Counted from the first letter of the stretch, positions 41,641-50,796 are shown. The stretch: DNA of 64,000 bases from an uncultured Odoribacter sp. (GCA_910589025.1 CAJURM010000003.1:169881-233880), one strand, 5' to 3'. The notes: generated by a model not told the origin, from the sequence alone. Translations and numbers: made by a program.

Positions 41641-41659
41641 GTTTTACCTATGTTTTACC
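41641..41659. repeat. integrase arm-type site (right)
   Basis: GTTTTACCTATGTTTTACC, identical to 33640-33658, 13 bp inside the attR repeat. Confidence 0.65.
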
Positions 41660-41671
41660 AAGTAAAAATAA

Positions 41672-41731
41672 AAAACGTTGCAACTTGTTTTGTTACAACG
41701 TTTTTTGTTTGAATTTCTGTGGTATCACCTG
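41672..41731. repeat. attR: right attachment repeat
   Basis: 60-bp repeat matching attL at 55/60 positions. Its last 12 bases (41720-41731) are the 3' end of the intact tRNA-Phe gene; the hairpin at 41672-41704 acts as that tRNA's terminator. Confidence 0.85.
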
Positions 41732-41792
41732 GAATCGAACCAGGGACACAAGGATTTTCAGTCCTTTGCTCTACCGACTGAGCTATGACACC
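41720..41792 (-). tRNA. tRNA-Phe (GAA)
   Basis: 73 nt on the minus strand. GGTGTCA pairs with TGATACC in the acceptor, the anticodon loop is CTGAAAA with anticodon GAA, the T arm contains GGTTCGATTCC, discriminator A. CCA is not encoded. Target site of the integrative element, whose insertion kept the gene intact. Confidence 0.95.
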
Positions 41793-41920
41793 GTCTTTTT
41801 GCGTGTGCAAATGTAGGGCTTTTTCTTAAAACGCCAAATAAAATGCGGTATAAAATGAAAAAATATTTTTTGATAGTGGCTTCCTGGTAATATTTTTTTC
41901 TGATTATTAATAATTTAGTT

Positions 41921-41928
41921 TATCTTTG
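41921..41928 (+). promoter_or_regulatory. predicted -7 box of the RRM gene
   Basis: TATCTTTG, 94 bp before the start codon; -33 region is T-rich without TTG at 19 bp. Long leader, as is common for cold-shock RRM genes. Confidence 0.5.
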
Positions 41929-42021
41929 CCGCGTGTAGAAGAATTTGAACTGTTTTTTTTGAAACTAAAAAATAGCTGTTGCGTATTCTTTTACATGTTT
42001 TACTAATTTAATTTTTTTATT

Positions 42022-42348
42022 GTGAATATTTTTGTTGCTAAAATGAGTTCTGCCACGACCGGTGAGGACTTGGAAGCTCTTTTCGGAGAGCATGGTGTTG
42101 TTACTTCTGCCAAAGTTATCATGGACAGGGAAACCGGAAATTCAAAGTGTTTCGGTTTTGTGGAAATGGAAGACGAAACAGAAGGGATGAACGCAATCAA
42201 CGCATTGAATGAGACGGAGTTCCAGGGAAGAATGATTGTGGTGAAAAAAGCCCGTCCCAGAGAAGAAGGGGATCGGAATGGCGGTCACCGTTCGTTCCAC
42301 AGAAACGGAGAGAATAGAGGTGAGAGAAGATTTAATCAGAATTATTGA
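42022..42348 (+). CDS. RRM-type RNA-binding protein
   Basis: 108 residues from a GTG start. RNP2 is NIFVAKM and RNP1 is KCFGFVEM, with LNETEFQGRMIVVKKARP completing the fold; a basic Gly/Arg/Asn-rich tail follows. GTG is chosen because RNP2 begins at residue 2 as in other Bacteroidetes RRM proteins and no upstream ATG fits. Single-domain RNA chaperone or global post-transcriptional regulator is likely. Confidence 0.9.
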   Translation: MNIFVAKMSSATTGEDLEALFGEHGVVTSAKVIMDRETGNSKCFGFVEMEDETEGMNAINALNETEFQGRMIVVKKARPREEGDRNGGHRSFHRNGENRGERRFNQNY

Positions 42349-42369
42349 TTCAGGCAATTGCCGGAAAGG

Positions 42370-42398
42370 AACTGAGAGCCACAAGGCTCTCAGTTTTT
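42370..42398. terminator. terminator between convergent genes
   Basis: AACTGAGAGCC (42370-42380) pairs with GGCTCTCAGTT (42385-42395) around ACAA, then TTT. It overlaps the stop of the opposite gene. Confidence 0.75.
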
Positions 42399-43001
42399 GT
42401 ATTTGGCTTTCAGGTAGGCATGCAGGACTTTGTGTAACAGGGCAGCTTCCGTGCGTTCGGCTTCTGACAGCTCGGGAGGGAGGCTGATGGCATTGCAGGC
42501 ATCGGCGAGTTGTTCGTCTCCGTTTATGAAATCCGGATGGTGTTCTTCCAGCAGGAGCATGTCCGACAATTGCATCTTTTCTATGCATTCCAGAGCCATG
42601 TTGCGGGCTTCCAGTAGATTGTCATCCCGGTATTTTTTCAAAAAGATTTCGATGATGGCGTCTGTAAAATAGTCACTGAAGTAATGCAGTAGCAGCAGAC
42701 GACGTTTGTAGTGGGCAGGCGTAATCGCCTCCGGGTCATTCATGACAGAAGTGAGTCCGGTGTAGGCCAGTTCTGCCGTTTCGATGCTGTCGCTTTCCTC
42801 TTCGTCCAGTTCCAGCAGTAGAATTTTAAACAGGGATTCGCTGAAATCATCCTGGCGTCCCCGCAGGATGCTGTCCTGGTAATACTGCTGGCGGAATTGC
42901 ATCAGTTCCCGTAAAATACCGGGCAGTTTCTTGCGGTCTCCTTGGTCGCAGCAGCATTTTATTTCTTTCAGTAAGTCTTCTAAATCTTTGTAGGCTTCCA
43001 T
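42390..43001 (-). CDS. uncharacterised helical protein next to thiL
   Basis: 203 residues, acidic, all-helical by composition, no signal or membrane segment. No family recognised. A CCC at 17-19 (IKCCCDQGD) and an EEHHPDF segment are the only unusual points. It starts 3 bp after the thiL stop on the same strand, so the two are cotranscribed. Confidence 0.68.
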   Translation of the reverse strand: MEAYKDLEDLLKEIKCCCDQGDRKKLPGILRELMQFRQQYYQDSILRGRQDDFSESLFKILLLELDEEESDSIETAELAYTGLTSVMNDPEAITPAHYKRRLLLLHYFSDYFTDAIIEIFLKKYRDDNLLEARNMALECIEKMQLSDMLLLEEHHPDFINGDEQLADACNAISLPPELSEAERTEAALLHKVLHAYLKAKYKN

Positions 43002-43004
43002 GTT

Positions 43005-44057
43005 TTATTCGGCATTGTTTTTAAAGTTGGTCCATCCCTGGGCTTGCAGTTCAAAACTGTTTCCGTCCCGGGTAATCAGGTTGCAGCCTTCGCCCACTTT
43101 GCAGGTGTGGCCGATGATGCTGACGGACTCCAGGGTGAGCAGGGTGTCGTAGGCTTCCAACGGAGCTGTGAAAAGCAGTTCATAATCTTCACCGCCTGAG
43201 AGTGCGCATACCGTGGCATTCATATTCAGCTCTTCAGCCATTTTGAAGGTCTGGTAATCTATCGGGATTTTTTCTTCATACAGGTTGCATCCGATACCGG
43301 AGTCTTTGCAGATGTGAAGCATCTCCGATGCCAGTCCGTCGGAAATGTCTATCATGGCTGTGGGATGTATCTCTTTTTCCCGGAGCTGCCGTATGATGTC
43401 AACCCGTGCTTCCGGTTTCAGCTGCCGCTCCAGAATGTATTCGTATCCGCTGAAATCCGGTTGGGCGGCCTCCGGATTACCGGAGAAAACGGTTTTTTCC
43501 CTTTCCAGTAATTGCAGACCCATGTAGGCAGCCCCCAGGTTTCCGCTCACACAAACAAGTTGGTTTTCTTTGGCTGTGTTGCGGTAGACAATTTCCTGTT
43601 CTTCGGCTTCCCCGATGACGGTGATGCTGATGCACATCCCTGTCCGGGAAGAAGTGGTGTCCCCTCCGACCAGATCCAGGCCGTAATGTTCGCAGGCCAA
43701 ATAAATACCTGCATAAAGTTCTTCGGTCCCTTCTACTGAAAAGTGGTTGGAAAGGGCCAGCGACACGACGATTTGCCGGGGTGTGCCGTTCATGGCGCAG
43801 ATGTCGCTTACGTTGCTGGCTACTGCTTTGTAGCCTAAGTGTTTCAGTGGCGTATAGGTCAGGTCGAAGTGGATGTCCTGAATCATCATGTCTGTACTGA
43901 CCAGTAGTTTTTTCCCTTCGTAGCTGAGTACCGCTGCGTCGTCCCCCACGCCTTTCAGGGTAGAGGCATTTTTTAAACGGATGTTTTTTGTCAGGTGGTG
44001 AATCAAACCGAATTCTCCCAAGGCCGACAATTCCGTATATTTTTTGGATTCGCTCAT
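43005..44057 (-). CDS. thiL: thiamine-monophosphate kinase
   Basis: 350 residues. It phosphorylates thiamine monophosphate to the cofactor thiamine diphosphate with ATP. Motifs: GVGDDAAVL, LVSTDMMIQDIHFDL, KAVASNVSDICAMNG, LVGGDTTSS, IDISDGLASE and LSGGEDYELLFT, all in the PurM/ThiL order. Divergent from sufB with about 195 bp between the starts. Confidence 0.95.
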   Translation of the reverse strand: MSESKKYTELSALGEFGLIHHLTKNIRLKNASTLKGVGDDAAVLSYEGKKLLVSTDMMIQDIHFDLTYTPLKHLGYKAVASNVSDICAMNGTPRQIVVSLALSNHFSVEGTEELYAGIYLACEHYGLDLVGGDTTSSRTGMCISITVIGEAEEQEIVYRNTAKENQLVCVSGNLGAAYMGLQLLEREKTVFSGNPEAAQPDFSGYEYILERQLKPEARVDIIRQLREKEIHPTAMIDISDGLASEMLHICKDSGIGCNLYEEKIPIDYQTFKMAEELNMNATVCALSGGEDYELLFTAPLEAYDTLLTLESVSIIGHTCKVGEGCNLITRDGNSFELQAQGWTNFKNNAE

Positions 44058-44186
44058 GTAAACTGTGATTGGTTGATTTCACAAAAATAGTAAATTTCCC
44101 GCATTGTGCAGCATCTTGTCCGAAGAGTGTGGAAAGGCTCCTGCCGGGACGTACGGATAATCTGCCAGAATGTCCGGGACATCGGA

Positions 44187-44216
44187 TTGGTGTGTTAAAT
44201 ATATTTTGTAATTTTG
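44187..44216 (+). promoter_or_regulatory. promoter of the suf operon
   Basis: TTG at 44187-44189, 19-bp spacer, TAATTTTG at 44209-44216. The start codon is 36 bp downstream. Confidence 0.65.
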
Positions 44217-44251
44217 CAGGGATTAGCAAAACAGAAACAGGAGAATGCAGA

Positions 44252-45697
44252 ATGGCTAAAGAAAAGGATGAAATATTGCAGGAAGTCACGGGGAGCGATT
44301 ACAAATACGGCTTTGTGACGGATGTCGCTACGGATACGATCGGGAAGGGGCTGAATGAAGAGGTGATCCGTACGATTTCTGCAAAGAAGGAAGAGCCGGA
44401 ATGGTTGCTGGAGTTCCGTCTGAAAGCATACCGCCACTGGCTGACAATGAAAATGCCGCAGTGGGCTCAATTGACGATACCGGAGATAGATTACCAGGAC
44501 ATTATATATTATGCGGCCCCGAAGCAGGAGGCTAAGAAGGATTGGGAGGATGTGGATCCGGAGCTGAAAGCTACGTTTGATAAACTCGGCATTCCGCTGA
44601 ATGAACAGAAGACACTGGCGGGAGTGGCGGTGGATGCCGTGATGGACAGTATTTCGGTAAAGACCACGTTTAAGGAAACGCTGGCGGAAAGAGGGGTGAT
44701 TTTCTGTTCTTTTTCGGAAGCGGTGAAAAATCATCCGGATTTGGTGAAAAAATATCTGGGTACGGTGGTGCCTTACACGGATAATTTTTTTGCGGCTCTG
44801 AATTCCGCTGTCTTCAGCGACGGTTCTTTTGTTTATATTCCGAAAGGGGTCCGTTGCCCGATGGAGTTGTCTACTTATTTCCGGATTAATGCCGCCAAAA
44901 CAGGACAGTTTGAACGGACGCTGATTGTTGCCGACGATGAGTCTTTCGTGAGTTATCTGGAAGGCTGTACCGCTCCCCAGCGGGACGAGAACCAGTTGCA
45001 TGCCGCTATCGTGGAGATTGTTGTGGAAAAGAATGCCGAGGTGAAGTACAGCACTGTACAGAACTGGTACCCGGGCGATAAGGACGGGAAAGGCGGTATA
45101 TATAATTTTGTGACCAAACGGGGGATTTGCCGCGGGGAGAATGCCAAGCTGATCTGGGCGCAGGTAGAGACCGGGTCGGCCATTACCTGGAAATATCCCA
45201 GTACTATTCTGAAAGGGGACGGATCGGTGAGTGAGTTTTATTCCGTGGCGGTTACCAACAACTACCAGCAGGCGGATACGGGTACGAAAATGATACATAT
45301 CGGAAACAATACCCGGAGCCGGATTGTTTCGAAGGGTATTTCTGCCGGGTATAGCAGCAATTCCTACCGGGGAAAAGTGAAGGTGGTGAAAAGTTGCCGG
45401 AATGCGCGCAATTATTCCCAGTGTGATTCGTTGTTGCTGGGAGATAAATGCGGGGCGCATACTTTCCCTTACCTTGAAATAGAAAACTCAACGGCACAGG
45501 TCGAACACGAGGCGACGACCTCCAAAATCGGGGAAGACCAGATTTTTTATTGTAATCAGCGGGGCATATCGACCGAAGATGCCGTCGGACTGATTATTAA
45601 GGGGTATGCCGGGGATGTGATTAATAAGATGCCGATGGAGTTTGCGGTGGAAGCCCAGAAATTATTGCAAATCAGTCTGGAAGGGAGTGTCGGATAG
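44252..45697 (+). CDS. sufB: Fe-S cluster assembly protein SufB
   Basis: 481 residues. Part of the SufBC(D) scaffold that builds Fe-S clusters. Family segments: FVYIPKGVRCPMELSTYFRIN, SYLEGCTAP, YNFVTKRG, RSRIVSKGISAG, CDSLLLGDKCGAHTFPY and TEDAVGLIIKGY. The ATG at 44252 has a good AGGAGA (44239-44244) in front and is chosen over an in-frame extension to 44069. First gene of sufBCDSE. Confidence 0.96.
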   Translation: MAKEKDEILQEVTGSDYKYGFVTDVATDTIGKGLNEEVIRTISAKKEEPEWLLEFRLKAYRHWLTMKMPQWAQLTIPEIDYQDIIYYAAPKQEAKKDWEDVDPELKATFDKLGIPLNEQKTLAGVAVDAVMDSISVKTTFKETLAERGVIFCSFSEAVKNHPDLVKKYLGTVVPYTDNFFAALNSAVFSDGSFVYIPKGVRCPMELSTYFRINAAKTGQFERTLIVADDESFVSYLEGCTAPQRDENQLHAAIVEIVVEKNAEVKYSTVQNWYPGDKDGKGGIYNFVTKRGICRGENAKLIWAQVETGSAITWKYPSTILKGDGSVSEFYSVAVTNNYQQADTGTKMIHIGNNTRSRIVSKGISAGYSSNSYRGKVKVVKSCRNARNYSQCDSLLLGDKCGAHTFPYLEIENSTAQVEHEATTSKIGEDQIFYCNQRGISTEDAVGLIIKGYAGDVINKMPMEFAVEAQKLLQISLEGSVG

Positions 45698-45734
45698 GTA
45701 ACTAAAACGAAATGTTTCAATGATGGAAGCGACT

Positions 45735-46493
45735 ATGTTAAAGATTAAAAATTTACATGCCTCAATTGACGGCAAAGAGATATTGAAAGGAATCAATCTG
45801 GAAGTGAAACCGGGTGAAATCCATGCTATCATGGGGCCTAACGGGGCCGGAAAAAGTACGCTGTCTGCCGTGCTGACGGGGCGGGAGCGTTTTGATGTGA
45901 TGGCAGGAGAGATTGAGTTCAACGGTAAAAATTTATTGGAAATGCCGGCGGAGGACCGTGCCCGGGAGGGTATTTTCCTGAGTTTTCAGTATCCGGTGGA
46001 GATACCGGGGGTCAGTACGGTGAATTTTTTGAAAACGGCTGTTAACGAACACCGGAAATATCATGGACAGCCTCCTTATCCGGCAGGCGATTTCCTGAAA
46101 ATGATCCGGGAGAAAATGGAACTGGTCGGCATTGATAATAAGTTGCTGAATCGTTCGCTGAATGAGGGATTTTCGGGAGGAGAAAAGAAGAGGAATGAGA
46201 TTTTTCAAATGGCTGTTCTTGAGCCGAAGTTGGCCATCCTGGATGAGACGGATTCCGGATTGGATATCGATGCCTTGCGCACAGTGGCCCAGGGAGTGAA
46301 TAAATTGAAAAAGCCGGATAATGCGGTGATTGTCATAACTCATTATCAGCGCTTGCTGGACTATATCGTACCCGATGTCGTACACGTTTTGTATGATGGC
46401 CGGATAGTAAAGACTGCGGGCAAGGAGTTAGTGGCCGAATTGGAAAAACAGGGATATGACTGGATTAAGGAAGAAGTGAAAGGTCGGTCTTAA
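45735..46493 (+). CDS. sufC: Fe-S cluster assembly ATPase SufC
   Basis: 252 residues, ABC-type ATPase. Walker A GPNGAGKSTLS, signature FSGGEKKRNEIFQM and Walker B LAILDETDSGLDID are all present, in the SufC style. Start at MLKIKNLHASIDGKE (45735) is usual for the family; an in-frame ATG at 45720 is possible. It binds SufB and SufD. Confidence 0.96.
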   Translation: MLKIKNLHASIDGKEILKGINLEVKPGEIHAIMGPNGAGKSTLSAVLTGRERFDVMAGEIEFNGKNLLEMPAEDRAREGIFLSFQYPVEIPGVSTVNFLKTAVNEHRKYHGQPPYPAGDFLKMIREKMELVGIDNKLLNRSLNEGFSGGEKKRNEIFQMAVLEPKLAILDETDSGLDIDALRTVAQGVNKLKKPDNAVIVITHYQRLLDYIVPDVVHVLYDGRIVKTAGKELVAELEKQGYDWIKEEVKGRS

Positions 46494-46504
46494 AGGGGAT
46501 ATAC

Positions 46505-47866
46505 ATGCTTGAAGTAGAAAAAATAAATAACGATTTCTCAGCTCTTTTTGAGCAGGGGAAAACATTGCTTTGCGCAGGGCAGGGAGAGACGGTGAATGCT
46601 AAAAGGGACGAGGCTTTTTCGCGTTTTAAAGCGTTGGGTGGTGTCCCTTACAAAACGGAAGATTACCTGTATACGAATTTTTTGCCGGTCTTTTCGCGCG
46701 ATTATAATGCCGTTTTCAAATATATTCCCCAGGAGGTGGACCTCAAAGAGGTGTTCCGTTGTGCTGTCCCGAATCTGTCGACTAATCTCATATTGACGGT
46801 AAACGGATGGTATTTTGACGGCAACGGAAAAGCCGAAGTGCCGGAAGGGGTTGTCATTTGCAGTTTTAAGGAGGCGGCACAAAAATATCTGGAGTTGTTT
46901 GCCAAACACTATGCGCGCTATTCGCAAGCGGCAGCCAAGGATGGCCTGGTGGCGCTGAATACCGCTTTTGCCCAGGACGGGGTGTTTGTGTATGTTCCGG
47001 ATGGGGTGGTGATGGAGAAGCCGTTGCAGGTGGTGAATCTGTTGCGGGCGAAAGCGGATTTGCTGGCTTTCCAGCGTAATCTGGTTGTGATGGGAGACGG
47101 GGCGCAGGCTACGGTGTTGATTTGCGATCACACTCTTTCCCAGGATAATTTTCTGATGAACAATGTCACGGAGGTGTATTTGGGTGAAAATGCCCGCTTG
47201 GATTATTATCAGGTGCAAAACCAGCACTTGGGGGCTTCGCAGATCAATTCCGTGTTTGTATCGGAGCACCGGGATTCGGTTTTCGATGCGAATGTGGTGA
47301 CGTTGTACGGAGGGATGATACGGAACAATCTGTATGTGGCGTTGAATGAGGAGGGCGGAACGTGTAATTTGTACGGTTTGTACCTGTTGGATAAGAACCA
47401 GCAGGTGGATAATTTTTCATACATTGACCATATTGCTCCGCATTGCACCAGCAATGAGCATTTTAAAGGGGTACTGGATGATGCGTCGCTGGCTAATTTT
47501 TCCGGATGTATCCGGGTGCAGCCGGATGCCCAGAAAACGGAGGCTTACCAGTCGAATAATAATTTGTTGCTGACGGATACGGCCCGGGTGAATACCAAAC
47601 CCCAGTTGATTATTGATGCGGATGATGTGAAGTGCAGCCACGGGGCAACGGTGGGTCAGATTGATGAGGAGGCTATGTTTTATCTGCGTTCCCGGGGCAT
47701 CAGTGCCGCCGAAGCCCGGATGATGATGATGTTTGGTTTTGCCCACGATATTATCCGGAGGGTGAAGTTGGAACCGTTGCGGGAGAAAATAGACGATATG
47801 ATAGAGCGCCGGTTGAGGGGAGAATTTTCAAAGTGCCACAATTGCGTGTTGCAATGTAAAAAATGA
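46505..47866 (+). CDS. sufD: Fe-S cluster assembly protein SufD
   Basis: 453 residues. Right-handed beta-helix core recognised by FVYVPDGVVMEKPLQVVNLL, NVTEVYLGENARLDYYQVQNQ, FKGVLDDASLANFSG and VKCSHGATVGQIDEEAMFYLRSRG. The conserved His in KCSHGATVG is typical of SufD. 11 bp after sufC. Confidence 0.95.
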   Translation: MLEVEKINNDFSALFEQGKTLLCAGQGETVNAKRDEAFSRFKALGGVPYKTEDYLYTNFLPVFSRDYNAVFKYIPQEVDLKEVFRCAVPNLSTNLILTVNGWYFDGNGKAEVPEGVVICSFKEAAQKYLELFAKHYARYSQAAAKDGLVALNTAFAQDGVFVYVPDGVVMEKPLQVVNLLRAKADLLAFQRNLVVMGDGAQATVLICDHTLSQDNFLMNNVTEVYLGENARLDYYQVQNQHLGASQINSVFVSEHRDSVFDANVVTLYGGMIRNNLYVALNEEGGTCNLYGLYLLDKNQQVDNFSYIDHIAPHCTSNEHFKGVLDDASLANFSGCIRVQPDAQKTEAYQSNNNLLLTDTARVNTKPQLIIDADDVKCSHGATVGQIDEEAMFYLRSRGISAAEARMMMMFGFAHDIIRRVKLEPLREKIDDMIERRLRGEFSKCHNCVLQCKK

Positions 47867-47890
47867 AAACGGGGTTAAAAGCTGAAAATC

Positions 47891-49111
47891 ATGGTTGATG
47901 TTGAAAAAATAAGGGCTGATTTCCCGATATTGGAAGAGAGCGTATACGGGAAACCGTTGGTGTATCTGGATAATGGGGCAACTTCCCAGCGTCCCTTGCC
48001 TGTGATTGACAGAATGACGGAGTATTATCTGAAATACAATTCCAATGTCCACCGGGGGGTGCATTATCTGAGCAATAAGTGTACGGATGCAAATGAAGCC
48101 GCCCGGCGTGAGGTCCAGCGTTTTGTTCACGCTGCCTCCGAAAAAGAGATTGTTTTTACACGGGGCACGACGGAAGCGATAAATTTGGTGGCGTATACTT
48201 TTGGGGAGGCTTTTGTGGAAGAAGGGGACGAGGTTATTGTGACGGAGATGGAACACCATGCCAATATTGTGCCGTGGCAGATGTTGTGCGAGCGGAAGAA
48301 GGCGTTGCTGAAAGTGGTCCCTTTTGACGAGAAGGGGGAGTTGCGGCTTGATGTATATGAAAAACTTTTAAATGAACGGGTGAAGCTGGTTGGAGTGGCT
48401 TATGTTTCCAATGTGTTGGGAACGGTGAATCCCGTCCGCGAAATGATTGCCCGTGCCCATGCTGTCGGAGCAAAGGTGTTGATAGATGCCGCACAGGCTA
48501 TCGCCCATTTGCCGGTGGATGTGCAGGACCTCGATTGTGATTTTCTTGCTTTTTCGGGACATAAGATTTACGGGCCGACGGGGGTTGGCGTGTTGTATGG
48601 AAAAGAGAGTCTGTTGCAGCAGATGCCTCCCTGGCAGGGGGGCGGGGAGATGATTAGCGAGGTGAGATTTGAAAAGACCACTTATAATGAATTGCCTTTT
48701 AAGTTTGAGGCGGGGACGCCCGATTTTATCGGAATTGTAGGTTTGGGAGAGGCATTGAAATACATCGGGCAGATAGGTGTGGCCGAGGCCGGCGAATATG
48801 AGCAGGAGTTGTTGCACTATGCCATGGAGCAGATGAAACAGATTCCGCGTTTGCGTATTTTTGGGGAAGCACAGCATAAGGCTTCGGTGATTTCGTTCCA
48901 GATAGACGGGATACACCATTTTGACCTGGGCACGTTGCTGGACCAGATGGGGATTGCGGTGCGTACGGGTCAGTTGTGTGCGGAGCCGGTGATGCAGCAC
49001 TACGGAGTGACCGGAATGGTCCGGGCTTCACTGGCGGTTTATAATACGAAGGCGGAAATAGATAAATTGTGTGAGGGGTTGAGGAAGGTGGAAAAGATGT
49101 TAAATGTTTAG
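47891..49111 (+). CDS. sufS: cysteine desulfurase SufS
   Basis: 406 residues, PLP enzyme that takes sulfur from L-cysteine for Fe-S assembly. The PLP lysine is in FSGHKIYGPTGVGVLYG, the catalytic Cys in RTGQLCAEPVMQHYG, with IVFTRGTTEAINLVA at the cofactor-phosphate site and EHHANIVPWQ. Type II (SufS) spacing. Partner SufE is next. Confidence 0.96.
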   Translation: MVDVEKIRADFPILEESVYGKPLVYLDNGATSQRPLPVIDRMTEYYLKYNSNVHRGVHYLSNKCTDANEAARREVQRFVHAASEKEIVFTRGTTEAINLVAYTFGEAFVEEGDEVIVTEMEHHANIVPWQMLCERKKALLKVVPFDEKGELRLDVYEKLLNERVKLVGVAYVSNVLGTVNPVREMIARAHAVGAKVLIDAAQAIAHLPVDVQDLDCDFLAFSGHKIYGPTGVGVLYGKESLLQQMPPWQGGGEMISEVRFEKTTYNELPFKFEAGTPDFIGIVGLGEALKYIGQIGVAEAGEYEQELLHYAMEQMKQIPRLRIFGEAQHKASVISFQIDGIHHFDLGTLLDQMGIAVRTGQLCAEPVMQHYGVTGMVRASLAVYNTKAEIDKLCEGLRKVEKMLNV

Positions 49112-49114
49112 GCG

Positions 49115-49531
49115 ATGAGTATAGAAGAAATTGAACGGGAGATTGTCGGCGAGTTTTCAGTGTATGACGACTGGATGGACAAATATGCCTATCTGATAGA
49201 AATCGGGAACGGTATGCCGGCGATGGATGAACAGTATAAAACGGATGACAACCTGATTAAAGGGTGTCAGTCGAGAGTCTGGTTTTATCCGGAGATGCGC
49301 GGAGAGCTGCTCTATTTTATGGCGGATAGCGATGCCATCATTACGAAGGGGATAGCTGCCTTGTTGGTGCGGGTGTTTTCCGGTCAGAAACCCGGGGAGA
49401 TTGCCAAGGCCGATTTGAGCTTTATTGATGAAATCGGACTGACGCAACATCTTTCGCCCACCCGTTCGAACGGTTTGGTGTCTATGATACGGCAGATTAA
49501 AATGTATGCGATCGCTTTTTCTGCCAAGTAG
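49115..49531 (+). CDS. sufE: sulfur acceptor SufE
   Basis: 138 residues. The persulfide-accepting Cys is in NLIKGCQSRVWF; FSVYDDWMDKYAYLIEIG is the usual N-terminus. It receives sulfur from SufS and stimulates it. 3 bp after sufS. Confidence 0.95.
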   Translation: MSIEEIEREIVGEFSVYDDWMDKYAYLIEIGNGMPAMDEQYKTDDNLIKGCQSRVWFYPEMRGELLYFMADSDAIITKGIAALLVRVFSGQKPGEIAKADLSFIDEIGLTQHLSPTRSNGLVSMIRQIKMYAIAFSAK

Positions 49532-49564
49532 GATTTCTGTAAGGTTCACTCAAAAAATAGCATT

Positions 49565-49879
49565 ATGGCTGAGAGTTTGATGAAAGAGTTGGTTATAGAG
49601 AAACTTTCTACGGTGTATGACCCCGAAATTCCTGTAAATATCTGGGATTTGGGATTGATTTATGATATTGCTTTCCCCAAACCGTCGGAAGTGATTGTCT
49701 CGATGACCCTGACGGCTCCCGGTTGTCCCATCGCCGACGAGATTGTGCAGCAGGTGCATGATGTGGTGATGGAGGTGGAAGGGGTGGAGAGTGCTACCGT
49801 CAATTTGGTTTTTGAGCCCGCCTGGTCGCCCGATCGGATGAGTGAAACCGCCCGATTGGAGTTGGGATATGATATTTGA
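49565..49879 (+). CDS. SufT/MIP18-family (DUF59) Fe-S assembly protein
   Basis: 104 residues. VYDPEIPVNIWDLGLIYDI and TAPGCPIADEI (conserved Cys) define the DUF59/MIP18 domain; FEPAWSPDRMSETARLELG closes it. Such proteins help mature Fe-S proteins. Last of the suf genes, 2 bp before queG. Confidence 0.9.
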   Translation: MAESLMKELVIEKLSTVYDPEIPVNIWDLGLIYDIAFPKPSEVIVSMTLTAPGCPIADEIVQQVHDVVMEVEGVESATVNLVFEPAWSPDRMSETARLELGYDI

Positions 49880-49881
49880 GC

Positions 49882-50796
49882 ATGGAGACGGTTTTGCATC
49901 TGGACACTTTATTGGCAAAAAGCCGTGGAATCGGTTTTGATGCCGCGGGAGTGGCTCCGGTGGAAAATCTGACGGGGGAGAGGGAACGGTTACAGCAGTG
50001 GGTTGAGGACGGGTGTCATGCGGGAATGGCTTATATGTCCCGCAATCTGGAAAAAAGGGAGGATGTTTCCCTGTTGGTGGAAAATGCCCGTTCCGTGATA
50101 GTTACGCTTACCAATTATTATTCACCGCTTCGGCAGGAGGCGGGAGTGCCTCTGATAGCCCGCTATGCTTATGGGAAGGATTACCACCTGGTGGTGAAAG
50201 ACCGTTTGAGGAGGTTGATGCAGGAGCTGGGAGGGATTCCGGGACGTTGTTTTACCGATTCGGCTCCCGTGTTTGAACACGAGTGGGCAAGGAGGGCCGG
50301 ACTGGGGTGGATTGGAAAAAATACGTTGTTGATTCATCGCCGGAAAGGGTCGTTTTGTTTTATCGGAATTGTTGTGACCCCTCTGGTTTTTGACAGTTAC
50401 AGCCAGCCTTTTGAGAACTCTTATTGTGGCACCTGTACGCGTTGTGTGGACGCCTGTCCTACTGGAGCGCTGACCCCTCATCGGGTGGATGCCCGTCGTT
50501 GTATTGCTTACCATACGATAGAAAGTAAAGAACCGCTTCCGGAGGAAATCAGGCAGGTTGCCGGAGGTCGGATATTCGGCTGCGATCTCTGTCAGGACGT
50601 GTGTCCCTGGAATAAACAGGCGGAAGAACACCGGGTTCCGGAATTTTTACCCCGACCGGAGTTGTTGCATCTTAACGGCGAAGATTGGCGGACGATGGAG
50701 GAAGCGGATTTTTTGCGTTTGTTTAAAGACACTCCCCTTGAACGTACGGGACTGGAAAAAATACGTTCCAATATGGAGACGGATGTGCCCGCATGA
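49882..50796 (+). CDS. queG: epoxyqueuosine reductase
   Basis: 304 residues. It makes queuosine in tRNA from epoxyqueuosine, using cobalamin and two [4Fe-4S] clusters. Motifs: FTDSAPVFEHEWARRAGLGWIGKN (quoted as TDSAPVFE and GLGWIGKN), then CGTCTRCVDACPTGAL and CDLCQDVCPWN for the clusters. The C-terminal HEAT-type domain of some homologues is absent. A TTG at 49876 overlaps the previous gene; ATG at 49882 is used. Fits the Fe-S theme of the operon. Confidence 0.94.
   Translation: METVLHLDTLLAKSRGIGFDAAGVAPVENLTGERERLQQWVEDGCHAGMAYMSRNLEKREDVSLLVENARSVIVTLTNYYSPLRQEAGVPLIARYAYGKDYHLVVKDRLRRLMQELGGIPGRCFTDSAPVFEHEWARRAGLGWIGKNTLLIHRRKGSFCFIGIVVTPLVFDSYSQPFENSYCGTCTRCVDACPTGALTPHRVDARRCIAYHTIESKEPLPEEIRQVAGGRIFGCDLCQDVCPWNKQAEEHRVPEFLPRPELLHLNGEDWRTMEEADFLRLFKDTPLERTGLEKIRSNMETDVPA

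Larger units (their letters stand above)
33500..41718. mobile_element. integrative element at tRNA-Phe, about 8.2 kb
   Basis: Bounded by the 60-bp repeats at 33441-33500 and 41672-41731, clearly richer in A+T than its surroundings, with a tyrosine recombinase near each end, an excisionase-like HTH protein and arm-type repeats. Cargo is nuclease, NYN, caspase-like and membrane proteins. No relaxase or transfer genes are seen, so it would need a helper or be a satellite. Exact crossover point lies within the 14-bp identical core. Confidence 0.85.

Noticed and set aside
44195..45460. 421-residue ORF opposite sufB
   Set aside because: Mirror of a highly conserved gene; composition rich in His, Arg and Ile is typical of antisense shadow frames.
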